Shown here: piece by piece, positions 12,748-24,210 of the stretch
Layout: every line of letters starts with the position of its first letter
Position numbering within the stretch: position 1 is the first letter of the stretch
Notes under the pieces: model-generated
The model's input: only the letters and a program-made list of their open reading frames with translations
Told to the model about the DNA's origin: nothing
The model's database searches: none
Position numbers and translations under genes: made by a program
NCBI GenBank assembly: GCA_963853835.1
Contig: OY970821.1
Location: forward strand, 47,508,646 to 47,572,645
DNA length: 64,000 nucleotides
Origin: Calendula officinalis
Taxonomy: Eukaryota > Streptophyta > Magnoliopsida > Asterales > Asteraceae
Direction of reading: 5' to 3'

Positions 12748-13262
12748 TGTTAAGTTCTGAATAACTCTTCATAAATGTCGATCTTTAGGCTCAAGAATAG
12801 TTAGTTCTTGATCTGGAATAAGCATATACAAATCATAAAATTGCGGAATTAAACGAACATATTTTTATTGCTAAACAAGGATTCATCATCATCTTCTATG
12901 TACAATGATTACTTAAAGCCCCAATTCTACACATAAATATGTAGAACGGTTTTGGTTAACAGGATCAAACGACCTTGAGGCTTAGGTTTTACACACAAAA
13001 CACGTTAAAACGTGGGTTACAAGAACATCTAATTCTATGTCATTAGGTTTCTTTATATACTAGAAAACCTAAGACTTACAAGGAAAAGATAATACTAAAT
13101 CTTTTAAACTAATAAAGATATACTATATCTTTTTACATTAATGATTATCTCCTAAATCTTTATTTGAATCTTGAACTTCATAACATCGACTTAGGTCCTT
13201 GTAGTTTAATAGTTTTGACATAATCAAATCTTTAATGAATATTTATAATAATATTCCTAACA
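12748..13262 (-). repeat. 3' LTR of nested non-autonomous element
   Basis: 515 bp, TGTTAAGTTCTG to TTCCTAACA on the plus strand. Matches 14781-15295 almost base for base; its outer edge abuts TSD GGTTA. Confidence 0.92.
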
Positions 13263-13899
13263 ATCTTCCCCTATTTGATTTGACAAAACTTATAGAATTA
13301 GCTAGGAATCTTCAAGTCTCTTCCCCTTTTTGACATAATCAAATAAATCCGAGAAACTTGAACTTCCCCTTGAATGATCAACACTTTTTCTTCCCCTAAA
13401 AGTGTGATATCATTCCTGTGTTCTTCAAGGCTATATCAATCACATTGAAAACCAACTATCTTCTATTTGAAGTTGAAGTAGAAACTCAAACTGAGCATCA
13501 CATTCCGTCTAAATATAGTAATCAGCAACTTCATATCTTGTATGAGGGACTTGCTTATCTTAGTCTTCAACAGATCTTTTCATTAAGATTCGGTTGAATT
13601 GCAGTTACAACAATACATAACATCTTATGTAGTAAGACTTTCCACTTCATCTTCAAATAAAATATAATCAATTATCTTCTGTAATCAATTGATAAAGATC
13701 AAATATGTAGCAAATAAAAACTTTCCTTTATCTTCATCATTCCTTCAACCTGTGTGTGTGAATAATGTGATTCGTTTCACATTATTATCAGATACGATCA
13801 ATAAACCGTAGTATGGAATGAGCATGGTGTGTGTCATGCTTTCCAAAGTATGATGTATCAGAAAAAAATAAAGAAATCAGTATCAAAAAAAAATTCTTC

Positions 13900-14300
13900 G
13901 TTTAGTACTGATGAGTACTGATCAGTCAAATTCGAATACTGCCTTTTATTTACTACTGATCAGTAGTAAACTTTGACAAATTGGATCAGTAGTAAAAGTA
14001 AACGTTTTACCAGTAATAATCGATTGAGCATCGGATCAGTAGTAACCTGATATACTACTGATCAGTAGTGTATTTAATCGATCAGTAGTAAAATTGAAAC
14101 AAGATCAGTAGTAATCGGAATTGAGCAGTAGCAAGTTGCAATACCAGTAGTAATATTGAATACTACTGGTCAGTAGTAACCTTTGTAATGAAGATCAGTA
14201 GTATAATGACATTAATAGGATCAGTAGCAAAGCTTGTAGAGGAGATCAGTAGTAAAACTTGAATGACCAGTAGTAACAAAAAAGGTGATCAGTAGAAACA
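13900..14300. repeat. Cluster of GATCAGTAGTAA motifs
   Basis: In about 400 bp the word (A/G)(T/C)CAGTAGTAA or close variants occurs more than a dozen times at irregular spacing. Several copies are extended to the 16-base palindrome ACTACTGATCAGTAGT (for example near 13960 and 14055). It lies in the non-coding interior of the 2.5-kb element. Spacing is too irregular for a simple tandem repeat. Confidence 0.8.
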
Positions 14301-14766
14301 TGAAGATACTTATGTATGAGCCTTTATTAAAACTTCCTTATATCTATTCTGGAATGCAACTAAAAGTAAAAGATCTACCTGTTTTGTCCCCAGTCAATTT
14401 TCACGATTTTGCATTTTTTTATTTTTTTTTATTTTGTTGCCTTCAAAGATATATTGACGATTTCCCGTTGATAAAAATTCAGAGCAATATCTCCAATTGT
14501 ACCACGAACAGTTGTGGTCACATGAGTATTTTTAATCCATTAATTTAGCTAATCCAAAATCACCAACCACTTTTTCAACTTTTCATCTTTTCTAATATAC
14601 GAGATCCATACCCCAAACTTCAATTTAATAGCAAGAAGGATTAAAAAAAATTATTACTTACCACGCTCACGTTCACATACCCTAATTTGTTTGGTGTTAA
14701 TTTCTTAACAGATTCTTTATGTGATCATTGATAGATCCTTATTTCATTCCAGATCTGAGCCACCGT

Positions 14767-14778
14767 GCTCTGATACCA
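14767..14778 (-). promoter_or_regulatory. Primer binding site (initiator tRNA-Met)
   Basis: Minus strand reads TGGTATCAGAGC, a perfect 12-base match to the expected plant initiator-Met primer site, two bases from the LTR edge. Confidence 0.88.
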
Positions 14779-14780
14779 AA

Positions 14781-15295
14781 TGTCAAGTTCTGAATAACTC
14801 TTCATAAATGTTGATCTTTAGGCTCAAGAATAGTTAGTTCTTGATCTGGAATAAGCATATACAAATCATAAAATTGCGGAATTAAACGAACATATTTGTA
14901 TTGCTAAACAAGGATTCATCATCATCTTCTATGTACAATGATTACTTAAAGCCCCAATTCTACACATAAATATGTAGAACGGTTTTGGTTAACAGGATCA
15001 AACGACCTTGAGGCTTAGGTTTTACACACAAAACACGTTAAAACGTGGGTTACAAGAACATCTAATTCTATGTCATTAGGTTTCTTTATATACTAGAAAA
15101 CCTAAGACTTACAAGGAAAAGATAATACGAAATCTTTTAAACTAATAAAGATATACTATATCTTTTTACATTAATGATTATCTCCTAAATCTTTATTTGA
15201 ATCTTGAACTTCATAACATCGACTTAGGTCCTTGTAGTTTAATAGTTTTGACATAATCAAATCTTTAATGAATATTAATAATAATATTCCTAACA
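14781..15295 (-). repeat. 5' LTR of nested non-autonomous element
   Basis: 515 bp, starts TGTCAAGTTCTG on the plus strand (the other copy has TGTTAAG). It lies next to the primer-site complement at 14767-14778, so it is the 5' LTR on the minus strand. Confidence 0.92.
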
Positions 15296-15300
15296 GGTTA

Positions 15301-16086
15301 TTATATAATTAACTATTAAAAGTATAAATACAAGTCTATAAATTTCGTGTATATGGGTACCGAAATTTTAGTGTGTTAATACTAGACATTTAATAGTTAA
15401 GTGCAACAATAATAAACTAGTAAAACTATAAAGTGTAAAGGATAAGTTTAATTAAGAGATTAATCTTAATTAAACTCGGAGGGCCCTAAGTGTAAGTCTT
15501 TCTAATATAAATAGAAGGCTTAGGGTTCCCTTATTCCTCGATCATAATCACGAAACCCTAGCCTCCCCCTTCTTTGGGTTTCGGCTGAACACATCAAGAA
15601 CACCACACTTGGTGTTCTTCGTTCTTCGTGTTCTTCGTTCGTTCTTCGTGTTCTTCGAGTTTCGAAGATCCAAGATCGTTGCAAGTGATCATCTAGAGGA
15701 TCGTTCGTCGTGTTCATCATCAGTGGACTTATCTTAAGCATTAACCTAAGGTATGATTCATGGAACACTCTTTCTTCCTCTCCTCTTGTACGAAGTTGAA
15801 CCAAGAACCTTAGGGTTCTTGGTAGTAGTCGACGAACACACAAGTATGTGTGTGTTCGAGTTCTTCGAACAAGGTTTCTTTCTTGTTAACCTAATCTAGT
15901 TCTCCAACATCCCAATCCTTTAGGGTTTAAGGATTAGGTTTAATCTCAGTTCCGCATTTAGGGATTGAATCAGCTAGTTGGTTTTAACCGGTCAAGAACA
16001 AGTTCATGTTCTTGGTCAGTATGGGAGAACCAAGTATACTAGGAGGTTGACCCAAGTGGTCGATCAGTGTCATGTGAAACCCTTCA
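15301..16086 (+). repeat. Right part of the interrupted 5' LTR
   Basis: Continuation of the gag-only element LTR after the nested insertion. It resumes at TTATATAATTAACTATT, exactly where the 23920-25044 copy continues, and ends in CCCTTCA before the primer site. Confidence 0.88.
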
Positions 16087-16087
16087 G

Positions 16088-16099
16088 TGGTATCAGAGC
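16088..16099 (+). promoter_or_regulatory. Primer binding site of gag-only element
   Basis: TGGTATCAGAGC, one base after the LTR end CCCTTCA. Perfect 12-base match to the initiator-Met primer site; it fixes plus orientation. Confidence 0.9.
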
Positions 16100-16199
16100 G
16101 TTGGTTTAGAGATCTAGACTAGATTAACAAAGATTGTTTGTTTAATTTAAATTTTAAGTTTTTTTTTTTGTTTCAAACTTTCTTCTTCTTCTTCATATT

Positions 16200-16660
16200 T
16201 TCGAAAAAGGGAAGAAACCCTAGGACCAAGAACATTAAACTAGTCTAAGTTTAATTGGTCAAGAAGGTTTCTAGAAAACCCTAGCAATTTTCGAAACCCT
16301 AGAAAGAACCCTAGGATCAAGTATATTAAACAAGACATGTTTAATTGATCAAATTGATTCTTTCCATAATCCCTTGAAATTTCCGTGACTTAGGAAAACC
16401 CTAGGATCAAGTATGTTAAACAAGATTTGTTTAATTAATCAAAAGGATTCTTTCCTAATGCCTTAGAATTTTTCGAAATCTAGAGGATTACTTGGACACC
16501 AAGTTTATTAAACTAGCCTAGTTTAATTGGTGGAAAAGTATCCTAGCCTTAAGTTTTCGAAATCCTAAAGAACCCTAGAACATTAAACTAGTTTAAGTTT
16601 AATAGTTTAAAAGTATTAATTTGGATAATAATCTAAAACCTAGTCAATTAGACAAGTTTA
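16200..16660 (+). repeat. Degenerate repeats in 5' leader of gag-only element
   Basis: Three or four imperfect copies of a roughly 110-bp segment of the form AAACCCTAGGA.CAAG ... TTAAACTAG ... AAGTTTAATTGGTCAA follow one another. They are non-coding. The rest of the leader (16660-18600) is AT-rich without a gene; at about 18236 and 18297 the phrase GATAATCGGGAGTCCCGGC occurs twice. Confidence 0.6.
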
Positions 16661-18627
16661 TGTCTAAAAGGTTTAATTATTATTTTGATAGATTTATTAA
16701 AGCTAGTTCTTTAAACCTAGTAATTTAGACAAAGTTTTATCGTCTATAAGGTTTAAATTAAAGAGTTTAAATAAATTTATTAAAAGTTATAATCTATCTT
16801 AGAATTTAAACAAAGTTTATTGTTTAATAGGATTGATTAAAATTAGTCTTTTAATTAAAATAATGTCTTTGATCAAGAAAGTCAAAACCCTAGTTTTGAT
16901 TGGTCAAAAACAAGATTATGGTTCATCTAAATTAATTTAGGGAATTGATAAAGAAGATGTTAATTTTTAAGTTCTAAAATTAACAAGATGTATTTAATTA
17001 TGTATTAATATATATGTATTTAATTTTTCAGAATTTTTTATAATTAGGTAAAATTGAATTTTAAAGGATATAATAAGTTTATACGTATTTTAATTAGATT
17101 AAGTTAAAATACACATGTATAAGCTAGATGTAATATTCTTATTAGAATGTTACAAGTTCGTTATAAAATATACATATATACGAATTTTATATATTAAATA
17201 CAAGATGAATTGGAACAATTAAAAAGGGTAATGTTATTTTGATCTTTAAAGGTAATATTATAATTAGTTATTGTATAAGTTATAATATAATTAAAACTAG
17301 AAAGTACAAAGTTATGATTTAATTATAACTAGAAATCGTACAAGTTGAAATTATATGATTAACTAGAAATATACAAAGTTATATATATTAAGATGTATAA
17401 AGTTATAAGTTATTATAACTAGTTAATTATACAAGTATAATATAAGTATTTTACAAGTCATGTAATATACTAGATTAATGATCAAGTATAAATAACAAGG
17501 ACCTATATTTAACTAGTTCAAGTTAAATATAAGAAAGGTTTAAACAAACTAAGAGTTATTATATATAGTCTTTATATAATAAGTTTATTAGTTTTCACCA
17601 AGTATGAACCGGTGATTGTGTTAGCTTAAGTTTCATCATGGTTGTTGAAGCTAGTGGGAGCTACACAAGAAAATCACAAAGTTTGTAAGTGTGTCGTTAA
17701 GACATAAGTTTTGGTCGAATCTAATAAGTCATAAGAAATGTTTAATTTCATTATTAGACATATGGAAAACTAGATGAGTTAAACTAGGTTTATGTTTCAA
17801 GTTCATGAATCATAAAAGTTTTAAAAGTTTAACATAAGTTTATAAGTTTTTCAAGTAAGATAAAACAAGTAAGTTTTATTCTAGATAAGATTTTTCACAA
17901 AATCTAGTAAAACGTTTGGTACACCTCGTTTTAGGTATACATGTAAAATCGTGCAAATTCTTGAAACTATAAGTTTTAAAGAATAGTTCTTATGTTTTAA
18001 AAAGGTGTCTTGTAGAACTCTTCAATTCACAAGTCACACATTTTAAACAAGGATTAAGATTGGAATAAAAGTTTAAGTTTAGTTTAAGACTTAAACAAAC
18101 CCAAGAAAATCTTAGATCTAAGTACTATCCACCTAATGGAACACCTCACTTGTTAAACGATATTCATATTGTAAGGATAAAGAACCTTAGATATGGATTC
18201 AAATCATTGCGAGTGTTAGGGTGCGTAAGGTTCTGTGATAATCGGGAGTCCCGGCGTAGAGCATCGCACTGTCTTAGATAGTCTGATCTACTTTGGTGAT
18301 AATCGGGAGTCCCGGCCCAAAAAGTACTTGAGTAGAATAAACATACTAGACTTTATTACTAACTTAGAAATGTACAATTAGATTGTACAAAGTTGTAATA
18401 AGTTATAAGTCTAAAGATTCTACGACCCCTAGGAATCGTGTCAAGTCTTGATACGATCGGTAAGGAAGTTACCTACCAGAAATAGCATGTCTCGTCGGGA
18501 AGTGCCCAAACCTTGCGGCGAGAATGTGATATATGGATCCTAGGCCTAAAATATTAATTATGGGTTTATAATATATTTTAGAGAATGTTTATTGATGATT
18601 ACTAATTAAACTGGGTTTGATTTGTAG

Positions 18628-19639
18628 ATGGCAGCAACAAACGTGATTGCGACAACAAGTACCAACAATCTCTCACTTCGCTCAATCCTCGAAAAAGACA
18701 AGTTGATTGGGTCAAACTTTCTCAACTGGGAGCGCAATATTCGTATTGTGCTCAGGCATGAGAGAAAGTGGTATGTCTTGGAGAGAGCAGTACCAAACAC
18801 CCCTGCTGTTAATGCCAGAGCTGAAACGAGGCAAGCTTATGATAAGCATGTCAGTGATGCACTCGATGTGAGCTGTCTGATGCTAGCCACCATGAGTCCT
18901 GAGTTACAAGCGGGACTTATGGATGTGCCTGCATTTGAGATGATCCAGCAACTTAGGGATTCATTTCAAAGAGCAAGCTCGCACTGAGAGGTTTGACATC
19001 AATCGAGCCTTCAACTCTTGCAAGATGGTCAAAGGAACGCCGGTGAGTGCCCACGTCATGAAAATGAAAGGACACATGGATCACCTCGCTACACTTGGTC
19101 ACCCCATACCGTTGCAAATGGCAACAGATACTATACTCAACTCGTTGTCTGATGACTACAAGTCTTTTGTGGTCAACTACAACATGCATAATATGGAGAA
19201 ATCCATTGCTGAGCTACATTCCATGCTCAAGACAGCTGAGTTGATTTTGGGGACCAAATCTAAGGACGTTCTCTTGATCGGTAATGGCGGTGGCGGTGGG
19301 AAGAAGAGAAAAGGGCATGGTGGTAAAGGAAATGGTAAAACCTATCCTAACCAAGGAGTGCCAAATGGTAAAGGTGTCAAACAAAAGGTCAAGAAGGTTA
19401 AGCCTAACACTGCGAGGACCGAGAACCGGTGCTTCAAGTGTGGTGAGGCTGGGCATTGGAAAAGAAATTGTCCAAAGGGTGCAAGTGGTAGTGGAGGAAA
19501 CGCAAGTTCCTCAGGTAACACAACCACACTTCTTAATCACTTTAAGATACTTGTAAAGTACATTACGAGTAATCTAACTTTTGCAATCGTTTATTGCAGG
19601 AGGAGATGGAAAGTGATAGTGACCGGCATGAGATGGTGA
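18628..19639 (+). pseudogene. Gag of gag-only Copia-type element
   Basis: Copia-type gag (UBN2/Retrotran_gag family) that would package the element RNA. The start ATG at 18628 opens a frame to 18987 containing LIGSNFLNWERNIRIVL, the usual N-terminal tryptophan motif. Reading then shifts by one frame near 18975 and continues from before 19025 to 19639. The second part has a helical gag core, a Gly/Lys-rich basic stretch and a CCHC knuckle CFKCGEAGHWKRNC at about 19432-19473. After the knuckle, a GT at 19516 and a tract ending TTTATTGCAG at about 19600 look like an intron whose removal leads to an early stop. No protease domain follows. The frameshift suggests this copy is inactive. Confidence in gag is high, in the intron low. 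Confidence 0.87.
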
Positions 19640-20160
19640 TGATCCCACGAGCACCAACTTTTTATAATTCAGTATTTTGTGTATTCGTTTTAAACAATTT
19701 TAGTTTATTGTTTTTGGATAATTTTATTTTTGTTAAAACAAGTTTTATTTTGGTTTTAATCAAAATTCGAATCCACGGTTGAATTATATTGTGTGCATGT
19801 GTGATAATTACACTAGTCAAGGTTTATGACTAGATTGTAAGTCAAGTTTTGATTTACTTATATTTCATGTTTTATATATTTGTTTGATTGTTGTATAAGT
19901 AATGTTTTGATAGCTCAAGGTATTTAGATACTAGTAATTAGAAAGTTTTTCTAATGAAAGTGTTTAAGAGTTTTATGGAAGCATAAGGTTCAAAGGTTAT
20001 TGAACTTAGTTAAAACATCTTAAGTAATAGTCATTACTTATGATAGCAAGTTTTAAAGTATTAGTATTAATATAGTATGATTATATTGGATATAATCAAG
20101 ATAGACTTTAAAGAGTATTATTACAAGTCTTTTACACTTGTAGTAAAGGTTTTAATGAAG

Positions 20161-20860
20161 TCATAATTCCCTAGTAGGAATAATTGGATATTCGTATAAT
20201 CCAAGTAAAATGACTTAGACATTAAACGACTCTTAAAAGGGACAAACTATATTAAAGTATTTAAGAATTAAAATGTATTATTGCAAGTCTTTTATACTTA
20301 TAATAAATACAATATTTAATCAAGTCATAATTCCCTAATAGGAATAATGGATATTTGACAAATCCAAGTAATGACTTTGGCATTAAATAAAATTCTTAAA
20401 AGAATACTAATGTGTTTAAGAATTGATAATATCATTTCAAGTGTTTCATACTTGTTAGATACGGTAATCAATAAAGATCAACCACAAGGGTGGGCGCGGT
20501 TGGTAAGACTTGGGCCTCCTATGTGGGAGGTCCCGGGTTCGAACCCCATGAAACCCCCCTTGTGGCCACCAGCCTCCGTTGAAACGTGGGTCCCCCTCTG
20601 TGCTGAAAATGCTGGGTCTCGTATATCGAGCCCAAGCAGAGGTGTGGATATCATTGTTAGGTGATTTACCGGAGAATGCACTTGTTGCTGGGTCGGGTGT
20701 CCGGTCACAATATGTGGCCAGTGTCAATGGTACACTCCTTTACCATTTTTAGTCAATAAAGATCATAATTCCCTAAACAGGAATGTTGGATATTCGCAAA
20801 TCCAAAGGATGATCTTAATTATTGATAGAATTCTTAAAAGATTAAACTACAAGCTATTGA
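20161..20860 (+). repeat. Tandem repeat of about 160 bp, third copy split by a SINE
   Basis: The phrase TCATAATTCCCTA..AGGAAT followed by GGATATT...AATCCAA begins at 20161, 20325 and 20763. Unit spacing is 164 bp, then about 153 bp after removing the SINE and one TSD copy. Each unit also carries TTAAGAATT and CTTTTATACTT-like words. The repeat lies in the non-coding part of the gag-only element. Confidence 0.75.
20481..20752 (+). mobile_element. tRNA-derived SINE
   Basis: A 272-bp element flanked by an exact 13-bp duplication TCAATAAAGATCA (20468-20480 and 20753-20765), the hallmark of LINE-mediated insertion. Its 5' part resembles a tRNA: an A box in GCGCGGTTGGTAAGAC (from 20494) and a B box GGTTCGAACC at 20536-20545, spaced as in pol III promoters. 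The body is a non-tRNA region and the 3' end is T-rich (TACCATTTTT). It would be transcribed by RNA polymerase III and moved by a LINE reverse transcriptase. It sits in the plus orientation inside a tandem repeat of the gag-only element. It is not a tRNA gene: no acceptor stem can pair. Confidence 0.9.
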
Positions 20861-21995
20861 CTAGGTCAAAGTAGTTTAAGAGATGCTTAAGTTCCATAAA
20901 AGTAAGTGGGAGCTAAGACTAACATAATTCATTAAAGATATTAGTGAATTCAGTAAGTTAGTAAGACATTAACAACAAGGTTTTACCAAGTCGTTAGCCA
21001 AAGAGTTAAGAGAAATAATAAATGATCGTTGATTAGATTATTGCAAACCTAATAGCATGATCACAAGTCTTGTGATTAATTATTGCATATCTAATAGATT
21101 GTTAACCCTTCAGTGGATAACATAGTCATTTAAGGAAATTTCTTTAACTAGTAAGAATATCTACAAATCAAGTAACTAAAAAGGAGCTTTAGTTACAAGG
21201 ATAATTTTATGAATTCAAGAAACTAAGGAGTTAATTTCCAATCCTCCTATGTTTACCGAATTACATAAAAGGCAAGACTAGAATATGTTCTAGATTGTTG
21301 CAAGAACAATATCTAGCAAAGACAAAAGTAAAAGTATTCCTAAATACTCGTCTTATGTCTTTAGTTTAATAGAAATGATTGGTTTAGTGATAAAGTTACA
21401 ATTAAGTTTGTAAGAATCATTAAGTAATCAACACAAACAAAAGGAATAAGTAATGATCCAGTAATAATTCAGTATCTATGTCCAGTAAGGAATAGTACAT
21501 GAGTTAGTATCATTCTTATTCAGACTTTGTATGTTTTACATCATCCATGAATAAAAGTCTATTTATACAAAAAGATATAAAATCCGTGACTACTCGTCTT
21601 GGTGGGAACCTCGATGGGACGTTAACGTCATCGCGGTATTTGGTGGTAGATTCGAAAGTTCTTCGAAGATAGCTACACAAGTTTTGTATAAACCAAATAT
21701 CAGTGATATTCTGTTGGAGGCTCAATGAATATTGGATTGACCACCGTGACAATACTTCGTGGTTGAAAAGTTTAAAAGTATTGTTCACTAGGATTGTCCT
21801 TAAGCCTGAGGTATTTGGTTTAGGATACGATGACTAATGTGCTTTGGTTCAACTCAGACAATTCTGAAATACGTTTGTCATACGAGGCGATACTGGGTAC
21901 AAAGGAAGTTGTATTTTAAATCGAAATGTACAAGATGGTAATTGCACCTCCTCTTTAGGAGAGATATTTAAAGGTCCTTTGACTTGATAAGAAAC

Positions 21996-22638
21996 TGGCA
22001 AGTGCACTGCCGTGCCAAAACGAACTGATCTGTTCTTTGTCGTTTATCACAGCCATTTGAATCAAGAAGTCATAAAATGATTTCGAATACAGGAGTTGAT
22101 ATTTTCTACCATGCTCGTATTCGTTATCACAAATATCGTGCTGCAAGGGATAAGCCTAACAACGTTACCCAAGAAGTAAAGACAGAGTGTTCTTTACTAG
22201 GAGACGCTATTAAGAGTTTTTCATAAAACTATACCAAGGGTTACATAATCTGTTTTTATGGGGTTGGTTACCTACATGCCCATATAGAAAGGCCATTGTA
22301 GCTCGTATCATTAAGACAAAGGTTACAAACTTGCACAAGTGGGAGTCTGAAGGAATTATGTGCACAGTTAGTCAACCTATGATGATACATCTATGCCTAC
22401 GAAACACTTAAGGGTCACACCGGTGAGTACATGTAATACGAACCAGTTATGCAACGATACTACGAAGAGGAATGTTTCATAATAGTCATTATGAATCAGT
22501 TAAGTATTAAGTTAAGTTTAACTTATTACTAGATTAGTTTAACTAACTAATTAATACAAGTAGTTGTACATTTACTAGTTGAGTAAATATACAATGTGTT
22601 AATTAAAAGTTATCCATGATATGATTTAAAGCTATTAA
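21996..22638 (+). repeat. Direct duplication, copy A (element end plus start of LTR)
   Basis: 643 bp nearly identical to 23568-24210 at a constant offset of 1572 bp without indels. It includes the last 350 bp of the element interior and the first 291 bp of its 3' LTR (22348-22638). It ends exactly where the CACTA terminus begins. Confidence 0.9.
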
Positions 22639-23567
22639 CACTACAAGAAAAATGGGTATTTGTGAAGGCGCAAAACCGTCCCGAATACTCAAAAAACCGT
22701 GCCAAATAGTAGTTGGCACGGGGTTGGCACGGTTTTGCTTCGTCCTTAATATGAGGGTGCCAAATATATTTGGGACGGCTCAAAACCGTGCCAAATAGTA
22801 TTTGGCACCGTGTTTGGGACGGTTTGCACTTTTGTGCCATAAAATGAGAATCTGGCACGGTTTACGAATTGTTGTGCCAAATGTCCAGTTAGGACGGTTA
22901 GTTACAAACTGTGCCAAAAGTACATTTGGCACGACTAGTTAGTAGCCGTGCCAAAAGTACATTTGGCACGACTAGTTAGTAGCCGTGCCAAAAGAGTATT
23001 TGGCACTGTTGGTAAATCGACGTGCCAAAAGGGTATTTGGTACTGAATGAGATGAGCCGTCCTAAAAGGGTATTTGGTACCGAATGAGAGGACCCGTACC
23101 AAATACATATTTGGAACGGTTCGTAAAAGACGTGCCAATTAAACATTTGGCACAACGACAGCACTGCTAAAATATTTCGCACGGTTTATACATTTCTAAA
23201 AATTAATTGGCATTAATATTACGAAATATCCATAACTAAATTCAACTTGTAAAAAGGAAAATATAAATCCAATTTCACCATAGAAAAGGTAAATTAACCA
23301 AATTAGATTCAATAAAGCAACACTAGTTAAATTCGACATAATTGTAGATACATGTTTTCTAAAATACATATGAAATCATTCAAATCCGATAACAAAGTAG
23401 TATACTAAGAAATATCACTACCATCAAGAAACAAACAAGTCCAATCCAATTCAACAATGTCTTGGATTCCCTGCATAAAATAAGATTCAGTATTAGTAAT
23501 GTCAACGCAACTGGCCAAATGGATTAAAAGTGATCTAAAGTTTTATATTACTTATTCGTAAAGACAT
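22639..23567 (+). mobile_element. Truncated CACTA (En/Spm) transposon end
   Basis: Begins with CACTACAAGAAAAATGGG, the classic CACTA terminus, directly after the LTR bases CTATTAA. From 22680 to about 23160 it holds more than a dozen direct and inverted copies of CCGTGCCAAA / TTTGGCACGG, the subterminal repeat arrangement to which En/Spm-type transposases bind. The remainder to 23567 is AT-rich. The opposite terminus (TTCTTGTAGTG) is absent; instead the sequence passes into a second copy of the flanking retroelement DNA. No transposase frame is present. So this is a 929-bp 5' fragment, not a mobile copy. Confidence 0.87.
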
Positions 23568-24210
23568 TGGCAAGTGCACTGTCGTGCCAAAACGAACTGA
23601 TCTGTTCTTTGTCGTTTATCACAGCCATTTGAATCAAGAAGTCATAAAATGATTTCGAATACAGGAGTTGATATTTTCTACCATGCTCGTATTCGTTATC
23701 ACAAATATCGTGCTGCAAGGGATAAGCCTAACAACGTTACCCAAGAAGTAAAGACAGAGTGTTCTTTACTAGGAGACGCTATTAAGAGTTTTTCATAAAA
23801 CTATACCAAGGGTTACATAATCTGTTTTTATGGGGTTGGTTACCTACATGCCCATCTAGAAAGGCCATTGTAGCTCGTATCATTAAGACAAAGGTTACAA
23901 ACTTGCACAAGTGGGAGTCTGAAGGAATTATGTGCACAGTTAGTCAACCTATGATGATACATCTATGCCTACGAAACACTTAAGGGTCACACCGGTGAGT
24001 ACATGTAATACGAACCAGTTATGCAACGATACTACGAAGAGGAATGTTTCATAATAGTCATTATGAATCAGTTAAGTATTAAGTTAAGTTTAACTTATTA
24101 CTAGATTAGTTTAACTAACTAATTAATACAAGTAGTTGTACATTTACTAGTTGAGTAAATATACAATGTGTTAATTAAAAGTTATCCATGATATGATTTA
24201 AAGCTATTAA
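23568..24210 (+). repeat. Direct duplication, copy B
   Basis: Second copy of 21996-22638, lacking the CACTA insertion: at the position where copy A is cut it continues into AATCATATAG and the rest of the 3' LTR. Only a handful of substitutions separate the copies (for example GTCGTGCC versus GCCGTGCC, CATCTAGA versus CATATAGA). Confidence 0.9.

Larger units (their letters stand above)
12748..15295 (-). mobile_element. Non-autonomous LTR element (no coding) nested in an LTR
   Basis: Two 515-bp LTRs (12748-13262 and 14781-15295) with an exact 5-bp TSD GGTTA (12743-12747 and 15296-15300). It is minus-oriented: the complement of TGGTATCAGAGC lies at 14767-14778 next to the right LTR, and a purine tract AATAGGGGAAGAT (complement 13263-13275) abuts the left LTR. 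The internal 1518 bp have no credible ORF. Instead they hold many copies of the word GATCAGTAGTAA. Total 2548 bp, between TRIM and LARD sizes. It relies on enzymes of other LTR elements. The two LTRs differ at only a few positions by eye, so insertion was fairly recent. Confidence 0.92.
12410..16086 (+). repeat. 5' LTR of gag-only element, interrupted
   Basis: Occupies 12410-12747 and 15301-16086, about 1124 bp once the inserted element (12748-15295 plus its TSD copy) is discounted. It aligns throughout with the 1125-bp copy at 23920-25044. The 3' part has a run of TTCTTCGTG/TTCGTTC words at about 15617-15660. Open frames here on the minus strand are chance. Confidence 0.9.
19640..21995 (+). 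other. Non-coding 3' interior of gag-only element
   Basis: Over 2 kb without RT, integrase or protease motifs on either strand. It holds the roughly 160-bp tandem repeats at 20161-20850, a SINE at 20481, and AT-rich unique sequence elsewhere. Confidence 0.6.

Noticed and set aside
15520..15843. 107-codon minus-strand frame, present again at 24486-24830
   Set aside because: It is a repeated frame because both copies are LTRs of the same element; no domain and opposite to element orientation.
16200..16660. CRISPR-like spaced repeats
   Set aside because: Eukaryotic plant DNA, repeats are degenerate and unequal; they are leader repeats of a retroelement.
20494..20545. tRNA gene suggested by A and B boxes
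   Set aside because: No cloverleaf acceptor stem; the 13-bp duplication and 3' body show it is a SINE.
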